A DNA stretch of 64,000 nt from NCBI GenBank assembly GCA_016700175.1, contig CP065003.1, positions 3,854,001 through 3,918,000 on the forward strand. Direction: 5' to 3'. This DNA is from Acidobacteriota bacterium (lineage in GTDB: Bacteria > Acidobacteriota > Blastocatellia > Pyrinomonadales > Pyrinomonadaceae). Both the position numbers and the translations under genes were made by a program. Below the pieces are notes generated by a model that worked only from the letters and a program-made list of their open reading frames with translations, ran no database searches and was not told the origin of the DNA. Shown piece after piece: positions 1-9,160 of the stretch (within the stretch, counting starts at the first letter, position 1; every line of letters begins with the position of its first letter).

Positions 1-1659
1 GCCTTCCTCCAGAACACAGATCAGGTCCGCGTCGCGGATCGTCGAGATCCTGTGCGAGACTATCACCGTTGTCCGGCCGGACCGTATGTCCCTGAGTTCG
101 CGCAGGATGTTCTCTTCCGTCAACGTGTCTACAGCAGACAGAGAATCGTCGAGGATAAGGATCCTCGGGTCGCGCATCACCGCGCGGGCGATCGCCGTCC
201 TCTGCTTTTGCCCGCCGGAAAGCGTGATCCCGCGTTCGCCTACAAGTTGCTTGTACTTGTTCGGGAATTCCTTGATGTCCTCTGCAAGGCCCGCCACGGC
301 GGCAGCCTTTTCGACCGTCAGCCTTGATCGTCCATTACCCGAATGGCCGTCGGAAAGCTCATTCACCCCGAACGCGATGTTCGATTCGATCGTGTTGCTG
401 AACAGAAACGTCTCCTGCTGGACGTAGCCGATCGCGCCCCGAAGCTGCTCGAGCGGGAACCGTCTCACAGGAATGTCGTCCACCAACACGGTTCCTTCGT
501 CCGCCTCAATGATCCTCGGTATCAGGCTCACAAGCGTCGATTTCCCGCTTCCGGTCTTTCCGACAAGTGCGACCGTCTGGCCCGCCTCGATCACGAGGTT
601 GATGCCGCGCAACGTCGGCTTTTCATCGTACGCGAAGTTCAGGTTCCGGAACTCGATCTTGCCCTTTATCTTCGGCTGCTCGCGCACATCCGGCGCGTCC
701 TTGATCGCCGGCTCGGTCTCGAGGATCGCGTTGAAACGCTTCAGGCTCGCCGTCCCGCGCTGGTAGAGGTTGACGACGTATCCCAGAGCGATCAGGTACC
801 AGATCATCCTCTGCAGATACAGGATGAACGACGTGAACTCGCCGGCCGTGATCTCGCCGCGGACCGCCATCGGCACGCCCACGGCGACGATTATCACAAA
901 GCTGAGCCCGATAAAAAAGAAAAGCAGAGGACGCATCGCGGCCGCGAACTTCACGAGGTTGATGTTCTTGTCGGCGTATTCCGTATTCAGCTTCTGGAAC
1001 TCGCCGATCTCCGAATCTTCTTGGGCGTAAGCACGGATCACCCTTGCCCCGTTCAAATTTTCCTGCGCACGCGCCGTGATGCCCGAAAAGAACTCCTGGA
1101 TCTTCTCGAAACGCGTGTGGATCTGCTGGCCCAGGAATTTGACCGTCAGCGACACGAAAGGCAGAGGGATCAGCAGAAATAGCGTGAGTTTCACCGAGAT
1201 CCCGAACATTATCGGAAGGACGACCGCCAGCGCGAAGACCGCCTGGAACGAGTAGAGGATCATCGGGCCGACGATCTGACGCACGGCGCCAAGGTCGTTC
1301 GTAGCCCGCGCCATAAGGTCGCCGACTCGCGTGTTGCTGAAATACTCGAGCGGCTGGTGGACAAGCGCGTCGTAGAAGTCGCGGCGCATGTCGTACTCGA
1401 TGTGCCGGGAAGCGTTGATAAGAAGCCGCCTCTGGAGAAACAGGAATGCAGAGCCGACCGCGCTGACACCGACAATCGCGAGCGGGTAGTAGAAGACCTT
1501 ATACCAGGTGATCTCCCGGCTGAGCTCGTCGATCGCCATTCCGACGATGTACGGCACAAGCAGGTTGAAGACCATCCCGAACAGAATGCACAGCACGCCG
1601 AAGACTATGCTGGACAAGTACGGCCGGAAGTACCTTACGAATTTCCTAAGTTCTTCCAT
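1..1659 (-). CDS. ABC exporter, fused permease-ATPase (MsbA/MDR type), C-terminus cut by window edge
   Basis: Reading leftward from ATG at 1659 gives 553 codons with no stop. Residues about 1-310 hold hydrophobic segments typical of a type IV exporter membrane domain. The ATPase half follows, with Walker A GKTGSGKS, a Q-loop (YVQQETF), signature LSGGQKQR and Walker B ILILDDSLS, then the switch-loop SHR near the window edge. Such half-transporters dimerise in the inner membrane and export lipids, drugs or peptides; the substrate cannot be read. The ATG directly abuts the stop of the lipoprotein gene at 1660, so the two lipoproteins and the exporter probably form one leftward operon. Only the last residues are missing. 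Confidence 0.93.
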   Translation of the reverse strand, partial: MEELRKFVRYFRPYLSSIVFGVLCILFGMVFNLLVPYIVGMAIDELSREITWYKVFYYPLAIVGVSAVGSAFLFLQRRLLINASRHIEYDMRRDFYDALVHQPLEYFSNTRVGDLMARATNDLGAVRQIVGPMILYSFQAVFALAVVLPIMFGISVKLTLFLLIPLPFVSLTVKFLGQQIHTRFEKIQEFFSGITARAQENLNGARVIRAYAQEDSEIGEFQKLNTEYADKNINLVKFAAAMRPLLFFFIGLSFVIIVAVGVPMAVRGEITAGEFTSFILYLQRMIWYLIALGYVVNLYQRGTASLKRFNAILETEPAIKDAPDVREQPKIKGKIEFRNLNFAYDEKPTLRGINLVIEAGQTVALVGKTGSGKSTLVSLIPRIIEADEGTVLVDDIPVRRFPLEQLRGAIGYVQQETFLFSNTIESNIAFGVNELSDGHSGNGRSRLTVEKAAAVAGLAEDIKEFPNKYKQLVGERGITLSGGQKQRTAIARAVMRDPRILILDDSLSAVDTLTEENILRELRDIRSGRTTVIVSHRISTIRDADLICVLEEG

Positions 1660-2367
1660 TTACTGCTTCTTCTTCAGGATGCCTTTCTTGTAATGATGGG
1701 GGATCTCGAACCGACCCTTGCCTGCCTTTAGTGAGAATCTCTTGATGTTCCGCCTGACGAACACGTCGCCGAAATCTCCGGAAGCGGTAGTGTCCTGCCG
1801 GACAGTGTGCCCGAGTTTCGGGTCGTAATAAATATATCGCTGAACGCCTTCATCGCCGGGCAGCCAGACCGAATACTGGTCGACGCCATCCTCGGACGAC
1901 ACCTTGTCGAAATGCGCCTTCTCCTGGTCGAAAAGCACCAGGATGCCGCCGACCATTGAGTGGACCCACTCGTTGTCGCTTTGATACTCGCTCTCGTTGG
2001 CCGTCCAATCGACATATGCCCTGGCCCGGCGGTCAATCAGGTACGATTCTTCTCTTGAAAGCCTGAGCATCGACCGCTCGTTGGGCTTTCCATAGTTAGT
2101 AACAAGCAGGATCTGCTTGCCGCTTCTCGCGATCAGGTGCGGCGTCGTGCTTTGGACGTTCCCATCAGTGAAGCTCGTGAGCGTGACCTCGACCTCGAAT
2201 TCCTCGGGGAGCTCCGAACCGAACGTGAACTTCGGCGCGTCGGTCGACTTCCCGCTCCCGAATCCCTCGCGATCCGGTCCGGGCCCGCCGCAGGAAGCAA
2301 ACGCAACAAGCAGGAAGATCAGCACGAGTTTTCCGGCGCATTTAACGGTCATAGCCATCTCGTTCAC
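1660..2367 (-). CDS. Predicted outer-membrane or periplasmic lipoprotein, unknown function
   Basis: 235 aa. An N-terminal hydrophobic stretch ends in a lipobox-like FASC at about residue 26, so the mature protein should be lipid-anchored. The body is a mixed beta-rich sequence without a motif I can name. It ends in a basic tail (KKGILKKKQ). It resembles its upstream neighbour in layout: lipobox, then a charged-residue-rich region, then a C-terminal phrase of the form 'RFEIP'. The two are probably a tandem duplication. Its start overlaps the neighbour's stop by 4 bases (ATGA type), and its stop abuts the ABC exporter start, so translation is likely coupled. A role as substrate carrier or accessory for the exporter is only inferred from position. 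Confidence 0.75.
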   Translation of the reverse strand: MNEMAMTVKCAGKLVLIFLLVAFASCGGPGPDREGFGSGKSTDAPKFTFGSELPEEFEVEVTLTSFTDGNVQSTTPHLIARSGKQILLVTNYGKPNERSMLRLSREESYLIDRRARAYVDWTANESEYQSDNEWVHSMVGGILVLFDQEKAHFDKVSSEDGVDQYSVWLPGDEGVQRYIYYDPKLGHTVRQDTTASGDFGDVFVRRNIKRFSLKAGKGRFEIPHHYKKGILKKKQ

Positions 2368-3041
2368 TGCTTGTTCTGACGCGATCCCTCGGGGATCTCG
2401 AACAAGCCCGCCTCCGGTTCGTTCCTGAAGTTAGAAACCTCGTACCTGAACGCGAGCTCCTTCTTCCCATCCCGCAGAGAATAGATCTCGGTCCCGACCG
2501 GGAACTTCCGGTTCTCGTCGTAGGTTACGATCGTTTCCGAACCCTCAAGCCCCTCGGGTGATACTCTGTACCGCGAGACACCGTTCTCCGTCGAGAGCTT
2601 CTCGTACTTCGTCCCCGGAGTCGCAGTGAGCCATCCCCGCACAAGCTCGCGCGCCGCTTCGTTGCCGCCGGGACCGCGTTTCTGCTCCGTGTACTCCCCG
2701 GTCTTATCGGAGAAGATAACCGACCGCCCGTCGGCAAGCTCGATCAGCCGCCGTTCGGACTCCGTGCCCGGTTCGAAAGTGATCGACAGTTCCATGCCGC
2801 GCTTCGCCACGATGTACTTCCTTTCGATCACAGGTTCGCCGTCATCGAACCCGGTCACGGAAATGTCGGCTTGATAGCGGTCGGGCTCTTTTGTTAAAAA
2901 AGGTATGTTCGAGACGGCCTCGGGCGTCACCGCGGGATCTCCGCCGACCCCGTTTGACGGACCCCAAATGCCGCAGGAAAAGGCGGTTAGCGCCGCCCAA
3001 AGGCACGCGGCGGCGGTCATCGATCTCGAAAGCGTTCTCAT
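2364..3041 (-). CDS. Predicted lipoprotein, likely paralogue of the 1660-2367 product
   Basis: 225 aa with a signal sequence and a lipobox-like AFSC at about residues 20-23. The C-terminal 'NFRNEPEAGLFEIPEGS' matches in layout the 'RRNIKRFSLKAGKGRFEIP' of the next gene, which suggests shared descent. No enzyme motif is visible. It is the first gene of the leftward trio lipoprotein - lipoprotein - ABC exporter, and overlaps the second by 4 bases. The fold may be a LolA/DUF4412-like carrier of hydrophobic ligands, but that is a guess from size and location. Confidence 0.72.
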   Translation of the reverse strand: MRTLSRSMTAAACLWAALTAFSCGIWGPSNGVGGDPAVTPEAVSNIPFLTKEPDRYQADISVTGFDDGEPVIERKYIVAKRGMELSITFEPGTESERRLIELADGRSVIFSDKTGEYTEQKRGPGGNEAARELVRGWLTATPGTKYEKLSTENGVSRYRVSPEGLEGSETIVTYDENRKFPVGTEIYSLRDGKKELAFRYEVSNFRNEPEAGLFEIPEGSRQNKQ

Positions 3042-3107
3042 CGGCGAAGGGTGATTTTAACACACCGAAGCAGACCCCTGAATCGGCCTCACGACCGACC
3101 TGATACG

Positions 3108-3872
3108 ATGGACTCCGATATAAACGCACTGCAGAAAAAGTACCTGCTGAGCGGGCTGTTCGTGGCGCCCTTCACGCCGTTCCTCTATCTGCAGGGCCAG
3201 TACACACGGTTCCGCGTCGGGCGCCTTCCCGACGCCGAGGGCGAGGCTTCCGGCACATTCGAAGGGAACGGAAGATCGATCAGGCTGCTCGCGATCGGAG
3301 AATCGACGGTTGCCGGTGTGGGTGTCAGCGAGCTGAAAGATGCTCTCGGCGGACGCTTCGCTTTTCATTTGAGCCGGGAAACCGGCGCGACGGTACACTG
3401 GCAGGCGTTGGGCGTCAGCGGGATTACCGTAAAGCGGACGCTCGAGGAGATAGTTCCCGAGATCCCGGACGATCCGTTCGATCTGATCCTGATCGCGCTC
3501 GGAGGCAATGACGTTTTCTCTCTCAACAGCCCGGTGCGGTTTCGGAACGACATGTCGGAGCTGATCCGCCGTCTGCGCGGATCGAGTCCGGACGCGGGGA
3601 TCGTTCTGGCGAATGTGCCAATGGTGCGCGACGCGATCGGGATGCCCCATCCGCTGAAGTACGTTCTTGCGAAACTCGCCAAGCTCCAGCATTTCAACGC
3701 CATCGGTTTTGCTTCCCAGATGGAGGATGTTTATTACTACGACGAAGTGAAGAAGGTCGGCGATGAATTCTTCAGCGACGGCGTTCACCCTTCGGAGTCG
3801 GGCTACGACTCGTGGGCGGAGGACATGGTCAGGTGCTACCTTAAACGAACGAACGGTTCCGGCGGCGGCTAG
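3108..3872 (+). CDS. SGNH/GDSL-type hydrolase (esterase/lipase family)
   Basis: 254 aa from ATG 3108. An in-frame ATG lies further upstream at 3051, but the SGNH fold begins only after residue 55, so the shorter start is preferred. Block I is AIGEST with the nucleophile Ser66 (GES instead of GDS). Block III is GGND at about 132-135. Block V is DGVHP with Asp224 and His227. These complete the Ser-Asp-His set of the family. A hydrophobic stretch at about residues 11-28 may be an uncleaved anchor. The family hydrolyses esters or acyl groups; the substrate is unknown. It is divergent from the lipoprotein operon and followed 34 bases later by the nuclease-like gene. Confidence 0.85.
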   Translation: MDSDINALQKKYLLSGLFVAPFTPFLYLQGQYTRFRVGRLPDAEGEASGTFEGNGRSIRLLAIGESTVAGVGVSELKDALGGRFAFHLSRETGATVHWQALGVSGITVKRTLEEIVPEIPDDPFDLILIALGGNDVFSLNSPVRFRNDMSELIRRLRGSSPDAGIVLANVPMVRDAIGMPHPLKYVLAKLAKLQHFNAIGFASQMEDVYYYDEVKKVGDEFFSDGVHPSESGYDSWAEDMVRCYLKRTNGSGGG

Positions 3873-3906
3873 CCGCGCGGCATTTCTAACCAGGACTACA
3901 AGCCTT

Positions 3907-5367
3907 ATGAACGGACCTCACCTCCTGTTCAGGGAATTTCTCGACAAACACGAAGAATGGATCGCCGTTCACCGGGACGGGTCTGTTTTCGGGCTCCGCT
4001 CGCACGAGATGGAGCTTGAAGAACGGTTCGGACCGACAACATTCGGATTCCTCGATAACAAGGGCTATTCGGTCTGGAGGCTCGAAGAGGTCTCGGTTGA
4101 GGATCGTTCGGCGAAGCTTCTGCTTAGCCGAAGGTTCGGGTCTGTCCTGGATTCTCTCGAGCTCATCCCGAGGGCATCGGCGGAGGAACTTGGAGCAGGG
4201 GTTCGGGAGGCCAGGCTTGCGGCTGCGAACGCGATAAGCGAGGCCGTCGCGGATGCGTTTCCGAAAATGAAGCTAAGGCGCGTCTCGATGAACCGTCCGC
4301 ACTCGCGCCACGCAAGAATTATCCTCGACGGCGGAGCCCTCGGTGACAATGGCGTCATTGCAGACGTTTCGGGCGGAAGCTCACCCGAAAGACTTCTGAC
4401 GGCGGCCGTGCTCTGGCAGTCGAAAGCGGGTTCGTCGTCGAAGAGAAGGCTTCGGAAGGTATTCGTGGTCGCCCGAAAGGGAAAACTGTCAGCCTTGAAA
4501 CGGCTTCACGCCTGCCTCTCGGATCCGGTCCGTAAGCGGATCGGAATTCTTTCGCTGAAAAACCCGACCGGACCGCCTTCGATCGGGATCGCGGACCCGA
4601 TCGAATTTGACGACCTCTGGAAGCCCAGGGCGTCTCCGCTCCGAGCGTCTGGAGACGGCGGCCTCCCCGATCTGGCCCGTTCGGTTGTCGAAACGGACCC
4701 TTTGAACATCGACAATCTCTTTGCCAGGCACGGAGCCACTTTGCGCTATCTTGGACTGCCTTTTGCGAGGTTCCGCGAGCTCGGCGGCGACGAAAAGGCC
4801 TGGTTCGGAATTGAGAGGGAAAAGCAGATTCTTGATGAGGATTCGAGCGGCGAACTCACGGAACTTCTCGAAAGCCTCGCGGAATACCGCCGGTTCGATT
4901 CACCGAACAAACAACACCTTTTCTACCAGGCGGCGCCGGAGGCCTGGCTCGAGTCGTTGCTCAGGCGGGACGTGCGTGTGCTCGACCGCAATCTGGTGCT
5001 TTCGCCGATCTACAACCAGTTCAGGACCTCGCGTGACCGTATCGATCTGCTCGCGCTCACAGAAAAGGGAAGACTGGCGATAGTCGAGCTAAAGGTCTCG
5101 CACGATCCGACGATGGTCTTCCAGGCGGTCGATTACTGGCGCAGGATCGAGCTTCAAAGGCGGCAGGGGATGCTCGACGCGGCGGGATTGTTCGGGAAAA
5201 GAAAGATCGCCGATCGTCCGGCGATGATCTATCTCGCCGCGCCGGCGACGTGTTTCGGGGCTGAGACCGAGAAGCTCGTCGAAGCTGTGTCCGGATCGAT
5301 CAGGATCGTCCGTTTCGAGCTGAACGAGGACTGGCGGAGGGAAGTGAAGGTCGTCCGGGTGGTGTGA
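3907..5367 (+). CDS. Protein with C-terminal PD-(D/E)XK nuclease-like domain (NucS/DUF91-like)
   Basis: 486 aa from ATG 3907; the open frame extends back into the SGNH gene, but this start removes the overlap. The last 150 residues carry the pattern of the family: a Glu in 'PEAWLE', Asp380 in 'RIDLLAL', the Glu394-x-Lys396 pair in 'VELKV', and a Gln in 'FQAVDYW'. These are the usual metal-binding and catalytic positions of DUF91/NucS-type endonucleases. The N-terminal 300 residues show no motif I recognise and may bind DNA. The TGA stop runs straight into an inverted repeat (5366-5560). Nuclease activity and target are inferred. Confidence 0.72.
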   Translation: MNGPHLLFREFLDKHEEWIAVHRDGSVFGLRSHEMELEERFGPTTFGFLDNKGYSVWRLEEVSVEDRSAKLLLSRRFGSVLDSLELIPRASAEELGAGVREARLAAANAISEAVADAFPKMKLRRVSMNRPHSRHARIILDGGALGDNGVIADVSGGSSPERLLTAAVLWQSKAGSSSKRRLRKVFVVARKGKLSALKRLHACLSDPVRKRIGILSLKNPTGPPSIGIADPIEFDDLWKPRASPLRASGDGGLPDLARSVVETDPLNIDNLFARHGATLRYLGLPFARFRELGGDEKAWFGIEREKQILDEDSSGELTELLESLAEYRRFDSPNKQHLFYQAAPEAWLESLLRRDVRVLDRNLVLSPIYNQFRTSRDRIDLLALTEKGRLAIVELKVSHDPTMVFQAVDYWRRIELQRRQGMLDAAGLFGKRKIADRPAMIYLAAPATCFGAETEKLVEAVSGSIRIVRFELNEDWRREVKVVRVV

Positions 5368-5560
5368 AGACAGAAGACAGAAGACAGAAGACAGGGGAAG
5401 AGGAAACAGGATATACAGGATACAAAGGGTGTGGCTGTGAATTGCTCAAGTTCACAACTGTTCTGAATGCGGTCGATCGGACCAGCTATCTTTTAGATCC
5501 TGTATATCTTGTTTCCTCTTCCCCTGTCTCCTGACTTCTGACTCCTGACCTCAGACTTCC
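5366..5560. repeat. Inverted pair of low-complexity arms between two convergent stop codons
   Basis: The left arm starts inside the TGA of the nuclease-like gene with repeats of GAAGACAG, then a purine-rich tract (5392-5424). The right arm (about 5490-5560) is its inverted copy, with about 37 bp at three mismatches, and degenerates into GAGTCAGAAGTCAG-like words. It runs up to the TGA of the response regulator at 5561-5563. About 65 bp of unique sequence lies between the arms. The element therefore fills the whole space between the two convergent genes. It could fold as a long hairpin and act as a bidirectional terminator. Confidence 0.85.
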
Positions 5561-6262
5561 TCAATTCTTGTTAAATCTGTACCCGACGCCGCGGACCGTC
5601 TCAAGGATCTCCGGGTTCGAGGGGTCGTCCTCGATGTGCCGGCGGAGCCGGACGATGAAGTTGTCGATCGCCCTCGTGTCCGTATCCTCGTGAAGGCCCC
5701 AGACCTCTTCGAGAATCTCCTTCCTCGAGACCGCAATCCCGGCGTTCTCGACAAGGTGCCTCAGCAGCTTGGCTTCCATCAGGGTCAGCCGCGTGACCTC
5801 GCCCTCATCTTCCAGCTCCAGGTTCGTGAAATCGATCCGCTTGCCATTGATCTCCAGCAAATCGAGCGCGGTGGAAGGCCTCGCGTCCGACTGCCATTCG
5901 GAACGCCGAAGCAGTCCCTTCAGTCTCGCGAGGAAGATCGGAAGGTCGAACGGCTTTGGAAGGTAATCGTCCGTTCCGGCCTCAAATCCTTTGAGCACGT
6001 CCTCGGGGCGGCCGCGAGCGGTCAGCATAAGGATCGGGACAAAATTCCCGTCGGCGCGAAGCCGCTTCGCGACCTCGAAGCCGTCGATTCCCGGCAGCAT
6101 AACGTCCAGCACCACGGCGTCGAAGCCTCCGTTCGATGAGATCATCTCAAGGGCGGACTCTCCGTCCTCGGCGATCTTCGCCTCGAAACCCTCGGCGTCC
6201 AGGTTGAACACAATCCCCTCGGCAATGTGCCTTTCGTCTTCGACTATAAGTATCCTTTTCAT
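5561..6262 (-). CDS. OmpR/PhoB-family response regulator
   Basis: 233 aa. The receiver domain has the acidic pair VEDE (residues 7-10), phospho-acceptor Asp53 in VLDVMLPG, Thr81 and Lys103 (PKPF). The C-terminal winged-helix DNA-binding domain ends with ETVRGVGYRF, the classic OmpR signature. It lies 13 bases after the Ser/Thr kinase gene on the same strand. It is probably co-transcribed with the kinase and the ECF sigma factor, without an adjacent histidine kinase. The nearest histidine kinase is at 13210-14097. Its activity may thus be set by that kinase or by the Ser/Thr kinase; neither is shown by the sequence. Confidence 0.93.
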   Translation of the reverse strand: MKRILIVEDERHIAEGIVFNLDAEGFEAKIAEDGESALEMISSNGGFDAVVLDVMLPGIDGFEVAKRLRADGNFVPILMLTARGRPEDVLKGFEAGTDDYLPKPFDLPIFLARLKGLLRRSEWQSDARPSTALDLLEINGKRIDFTNLELEDEGEVTRLTLMEAKLLRHLVENAGIAVSRKEILEEVWGLHEDTDTRAIDNFIVRLRRHIEDDPSNPEILETVRGVGYRFNKN

Positions 6263-6275
6263 CTGCGATCGGGGA

Positions 6276-9131
6276 TCAGCGGCCGGCGGGTACCAGTTTT
6301 TCGAGTTCGGCTGTCCAGTTCAGCACGATGTTAAGTCTCGAAGGCATCGAGCCGCCTTCGTTGCTGACCATAAGAAAGCGCGATCCGTCCGGAGCCGCGT
6401 CAAATCCGGTCAGGTAATCGCCTTCGAACAGCACGACCGGCTGGCGGATCTCGGAACCGGGCCCTACCTCGGCAGCCAGAAGCCGCTTTCCGCTGCGGAA
6501 AAATATCTCGCGGCCGCCGCCGCCCCAGACCGGGAACATCCCGCCCGTGGTTGAAACGACCTGTTTTCTGGCCTCCGATCCTTCGCGCCATTCGGAGATG
6601 TAAACCTGCACTTTTCCGGATTCCATCGAAAAGTACGCCAGGCTTTCGCCGTCCGGCGAGAACCTCGGAGAATCTTCCTTGAACTGCGTCGCGATCACGG
6701 GCTTGACGCTTCGGTTGTTGAGGTCAAGCAGCGCGATCTCCGCCCGGTCCGGCCCGGGCATCGACGCGAGCGCGATCAAAGGCTCGGTCGGATGGAACGA
6801 ATAGGGAACTACCTTCGACTCGCCCGAATACAGCTCCTCGCGCGAATCGGAGCCGTCGGCGGCCGCCCTGATTATCTTCCAGACATTGTCGTCAACCGTA
6901 GCGAACACGACCGAAGAACCGTCGGGCGCCCAGACGGGCGACTGGCTGTTCCCGTCAAACGTAAGCCGCAGGCTCCTGCCCGAATCGGTCTCGAAGATCC
7001 ATATGTCGCCGTCAAGCTGGACAGCGATCCTGCGCCCGTCCGGCGCGATCCTTGGAGCCCTGAAATTCCCCCGCCGGTCGACCGCGGTCTGCCTCTCCCC
7101 CGAGCGGCCGACCCAGATCATCTGGTTCTCGCTCATCGAGACCTCGGGAAGATAAACGAGCGTTCCATTGTCGGCAATATGGAAATTGGGCAGCGCGAAC
7201 ACGCCGCCAAGGACCGGAAGGGGTGCGTCTTCGGTCTTCAGAGACTCGGGATCGAATCTTACGGCGAAAAGCTGTCCCGCGCTCGAATAGACCAAACGAC
7301 CGGGAGCAACATACCGAGCGATCGAAACGCCTCCGTGAACCGATGACTCTCCCTCGACATTTTCTATGATACTCACCTTTTTCGAGGAAGGTTCAAAGAC
7401 CGCGAACTTCACGGAATCCTTCCCGACCTTCGAGAAAAGAACCCGGCCTCCCGGAAGAAGCGTCGGCGAACGGTGGCTCTTGTCTCCGGCGCCGGTGTCG
7501 AGGGTCGTCAGCCGCTCCGGCGATCCGCCGCCGTCAGGGATCCGGAAGATACCCTCCGGGTCGGAGGCGTAAATGAATCCGTCATCGGCCCAGATGCCTT
7601 CCGACGCGTCCTTGCATCCGGAGCAGATCGTCCGCGCGTCGCCGCCTCCGACCGGGACCCGCTTGATCGATCCGTCTTCGAGGAAGAACCCGATCGATGT
7701 TCCGTCCGGCGAGAAGAAAGGCTCTTTCGCGTCGTCGGTGCCCGGAACCGGAGTCAGTTCGAACCTCTCCAGCGAACGCACGAACAGGTTGCGTACACCT
7801 TTCGAACGGCTCGCGAACACGATCATCTTGCCGTCGCGCGAGAGGTCCGCCTCGAAAAGACGAAGCTCCTGATCGATCGGCGGAGCGAGCGAAAAGCGCG
7901 ACGGGGCGGTCTCGAAGGCTAGCGAAGAACTCCACCAAAGCCAGCCGAAAACGACCGTCGAGATCAAGAGAATTCCGGCGATCACACCTAATAGCGCGGA
8001 TCCATTCCCGAAGCGCCTCCCCAGCCGTCTTCCGACACCGCGCCTCGACAGCGACGCCCCGGAAACAAGCGCCGATTCGATCTCCTTTAAGATCACCCGC
8101 ACCTCGTTCATCGACTGATAGCGGTGGCGCTGCTCCTTGTTCAGGCACTTCATTATCAGCCTGGAGAGGAGATACGGGACGTCGGAGCGGATATCTTCCA
8201 CTTCCCTGGGGTCGTGAGTCAGGACCTTGCTGACGATCGAGGCGTAGTTCTCTCCTTTGAAGGGCTTCTCGCCGGTGATCGCTTCGTACATCACGACTCC
8301 GAGGCTGAAGACGTCGGACCTTCGGTCCGCCTGGCTGCCTTCAGCCTGTTCCGGTGACATGTAGGCGGGCGTTCCCATCACCTGCCCCGTCTTCGTAAGG
8401 TTCAGTGTCGACGATTCGCCAGTGAATTCGGTCCTCTCGACGCGGGCAAGGCCGAAATCCAGGATCTTCGGCACGCCCGCTTCGGTGATCATTATGTTTC
8501 CCGGCTTTATGTCCCGATGGACTACTCCCCGCTCGTGCGCGTGAGCGAGCGCGTCCGTGATCGGTATGAACCATTCGAGGAAAGTTCGGAGATCGACCCC
8601 GCCGGCGGGGATCATCTCGTCGAGAGGCTTGCCCTCGACATACTCCATCGTGATGAAAACGCGGCCGTCTTCAGCCTCTTCGACCGAATGAACCGTCGCG
8701 ACGTTCGGGTGATTCAGGTTCGCCGCGGCCTTTGCTTCGGTCTCGAACCTTCTGACGTAATCGGAGGAGGAATTGAGGAGTTTGGGGAGTATCTTGAGAG
8801 CGATCGAACGGTTGAGCTTTGGGTCCCGGGCGAGATAGACCTTGCCCATCCCTCCCCGGCCAAGGATCGAGAGCAGTTCGTACTGCCCTATCTTCTTCCC
8901 GAAAACGTCCGGAGCTTCGGTCTCCTCGATCAGGTGAATACCGTCCTTCAGAGCGTTTCCCGAAATGAACCTTCCTGCTTCGAGGTCCGCGGCGAGAAGA
9001 GTCTCTACCTGGCCGCGCAAAGAGTCGTCCTCGCCGCAGGCGTCGGCGAGGTACTCGTCCCGCTTGTCGGGTTCCAGTTCAATAGCCGACTGGAACAAGC
9101 GGTTTATCTGCTTCCAGCGTTCCGGGGTCAT
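6276..9131 (-). CDS. Transmembrane Ser/Thr protein kinase with PD40/TolB-like beta-propeller
   Basis: 951 aa. Residues 1-75 are the short N-terminal module common in Acidobacteriota kinases. The kinase domain (about 83-355) has the glycine loop GRGGMG (91-96), Lys113, HRD (205-207), DFG (225-227) and GTPAYMSPEQ. It is intact by all key residues. A single membrane helix lies at about 378-400. The C-terminal 540 residues are periplasmic PD40 repeats, with recurring 'FSPDG' and 'WAPDG' phrases, which probably sense a ligand or protein. The ECF sigma factor gene lies 29 bases upstream. In this group such kinases are thought to control their neighbour sigma factors; that link is inferred here. Confidence 0.95.
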   Translation of the reverse strand: MTPERWKQINRLFQSAIELEPDKRDEYLADACGEDDSLRGQVETLLAADLEAGRFISGNALKDGIHLIEETEAPDVFGKKIGQYELLSILGRGGMGKVYLARDPKLNRSIALKILPKLLNSSSDYVRRFETEAKAAANLNHPNVATVHSVEEAEDGRVFITMEYVEGKPLDEMIPAGGVDLRTFLEWFIPITDALAHAHERGVVHRDIKPGNIMITEAGVPKILDFGLARVERTEFTGESSTLNLTKTGQVMGTPAYMSPEQAEGSQADRRSDVFSLGVVMYEAITGEKPFKGENYASIVSKVLTHDPREVEDIRSDVPYLLSRLIMKCLNKEQRHRYQSMNEVRVILKEIESALVSGASLSRRGVGRRLGRRFGNGSALLGVIAGILLISTVVFGWLWWSSSLAFETAPSRFSLAPPIDQELRLFEADLSRDGKMIVFASRSKGVRNLFVRSLERFELTPVPGTDDAKEPFFSPDGTSIGFFLEDGSIKRVPVGGGDARTICSGCKDASEGIWADDGFIYASDPEGIFRIPDGGGSPERLTTLDTGAGDKSHRSPTLLPGGRVLFSKVGKDSVKFAVFEPSSKKVSIIENVEGESSVHGGVSIARYVAPGRLVYSSAGQLFAVRFDPESLKTEDAPLPVLGGVFALPNFHIADNGTLVYLPEVSMSENQMIWVGRSGERQTAVDRRGNFRAPRIAPDGRRIAVQLDGDIWIFETDSGRSLRLTFDGNSQSPVWAPDGSSVVFATVDDNVWKIIRAAADGSDSREELYSGESKVVPYSFHPTEPLIALASMPGPDRAEIALLDLNNRSVKPVIATQFKEDSPRFSPDGESLAYFSMESGKVQVYISEWREGSEARKQVVSTTGGMFPVWGGGGREIFFRSGKRLLAAEVGPGSEIRQPVVLFEGDYLTGFDAAPDGSRFLMVSNEGGSMPSRLNIVLNWTAELEKLVPAGR

Positions 9132-9160
9132 TCTGTGAAGGTCTCACGAAACGGAACGGA

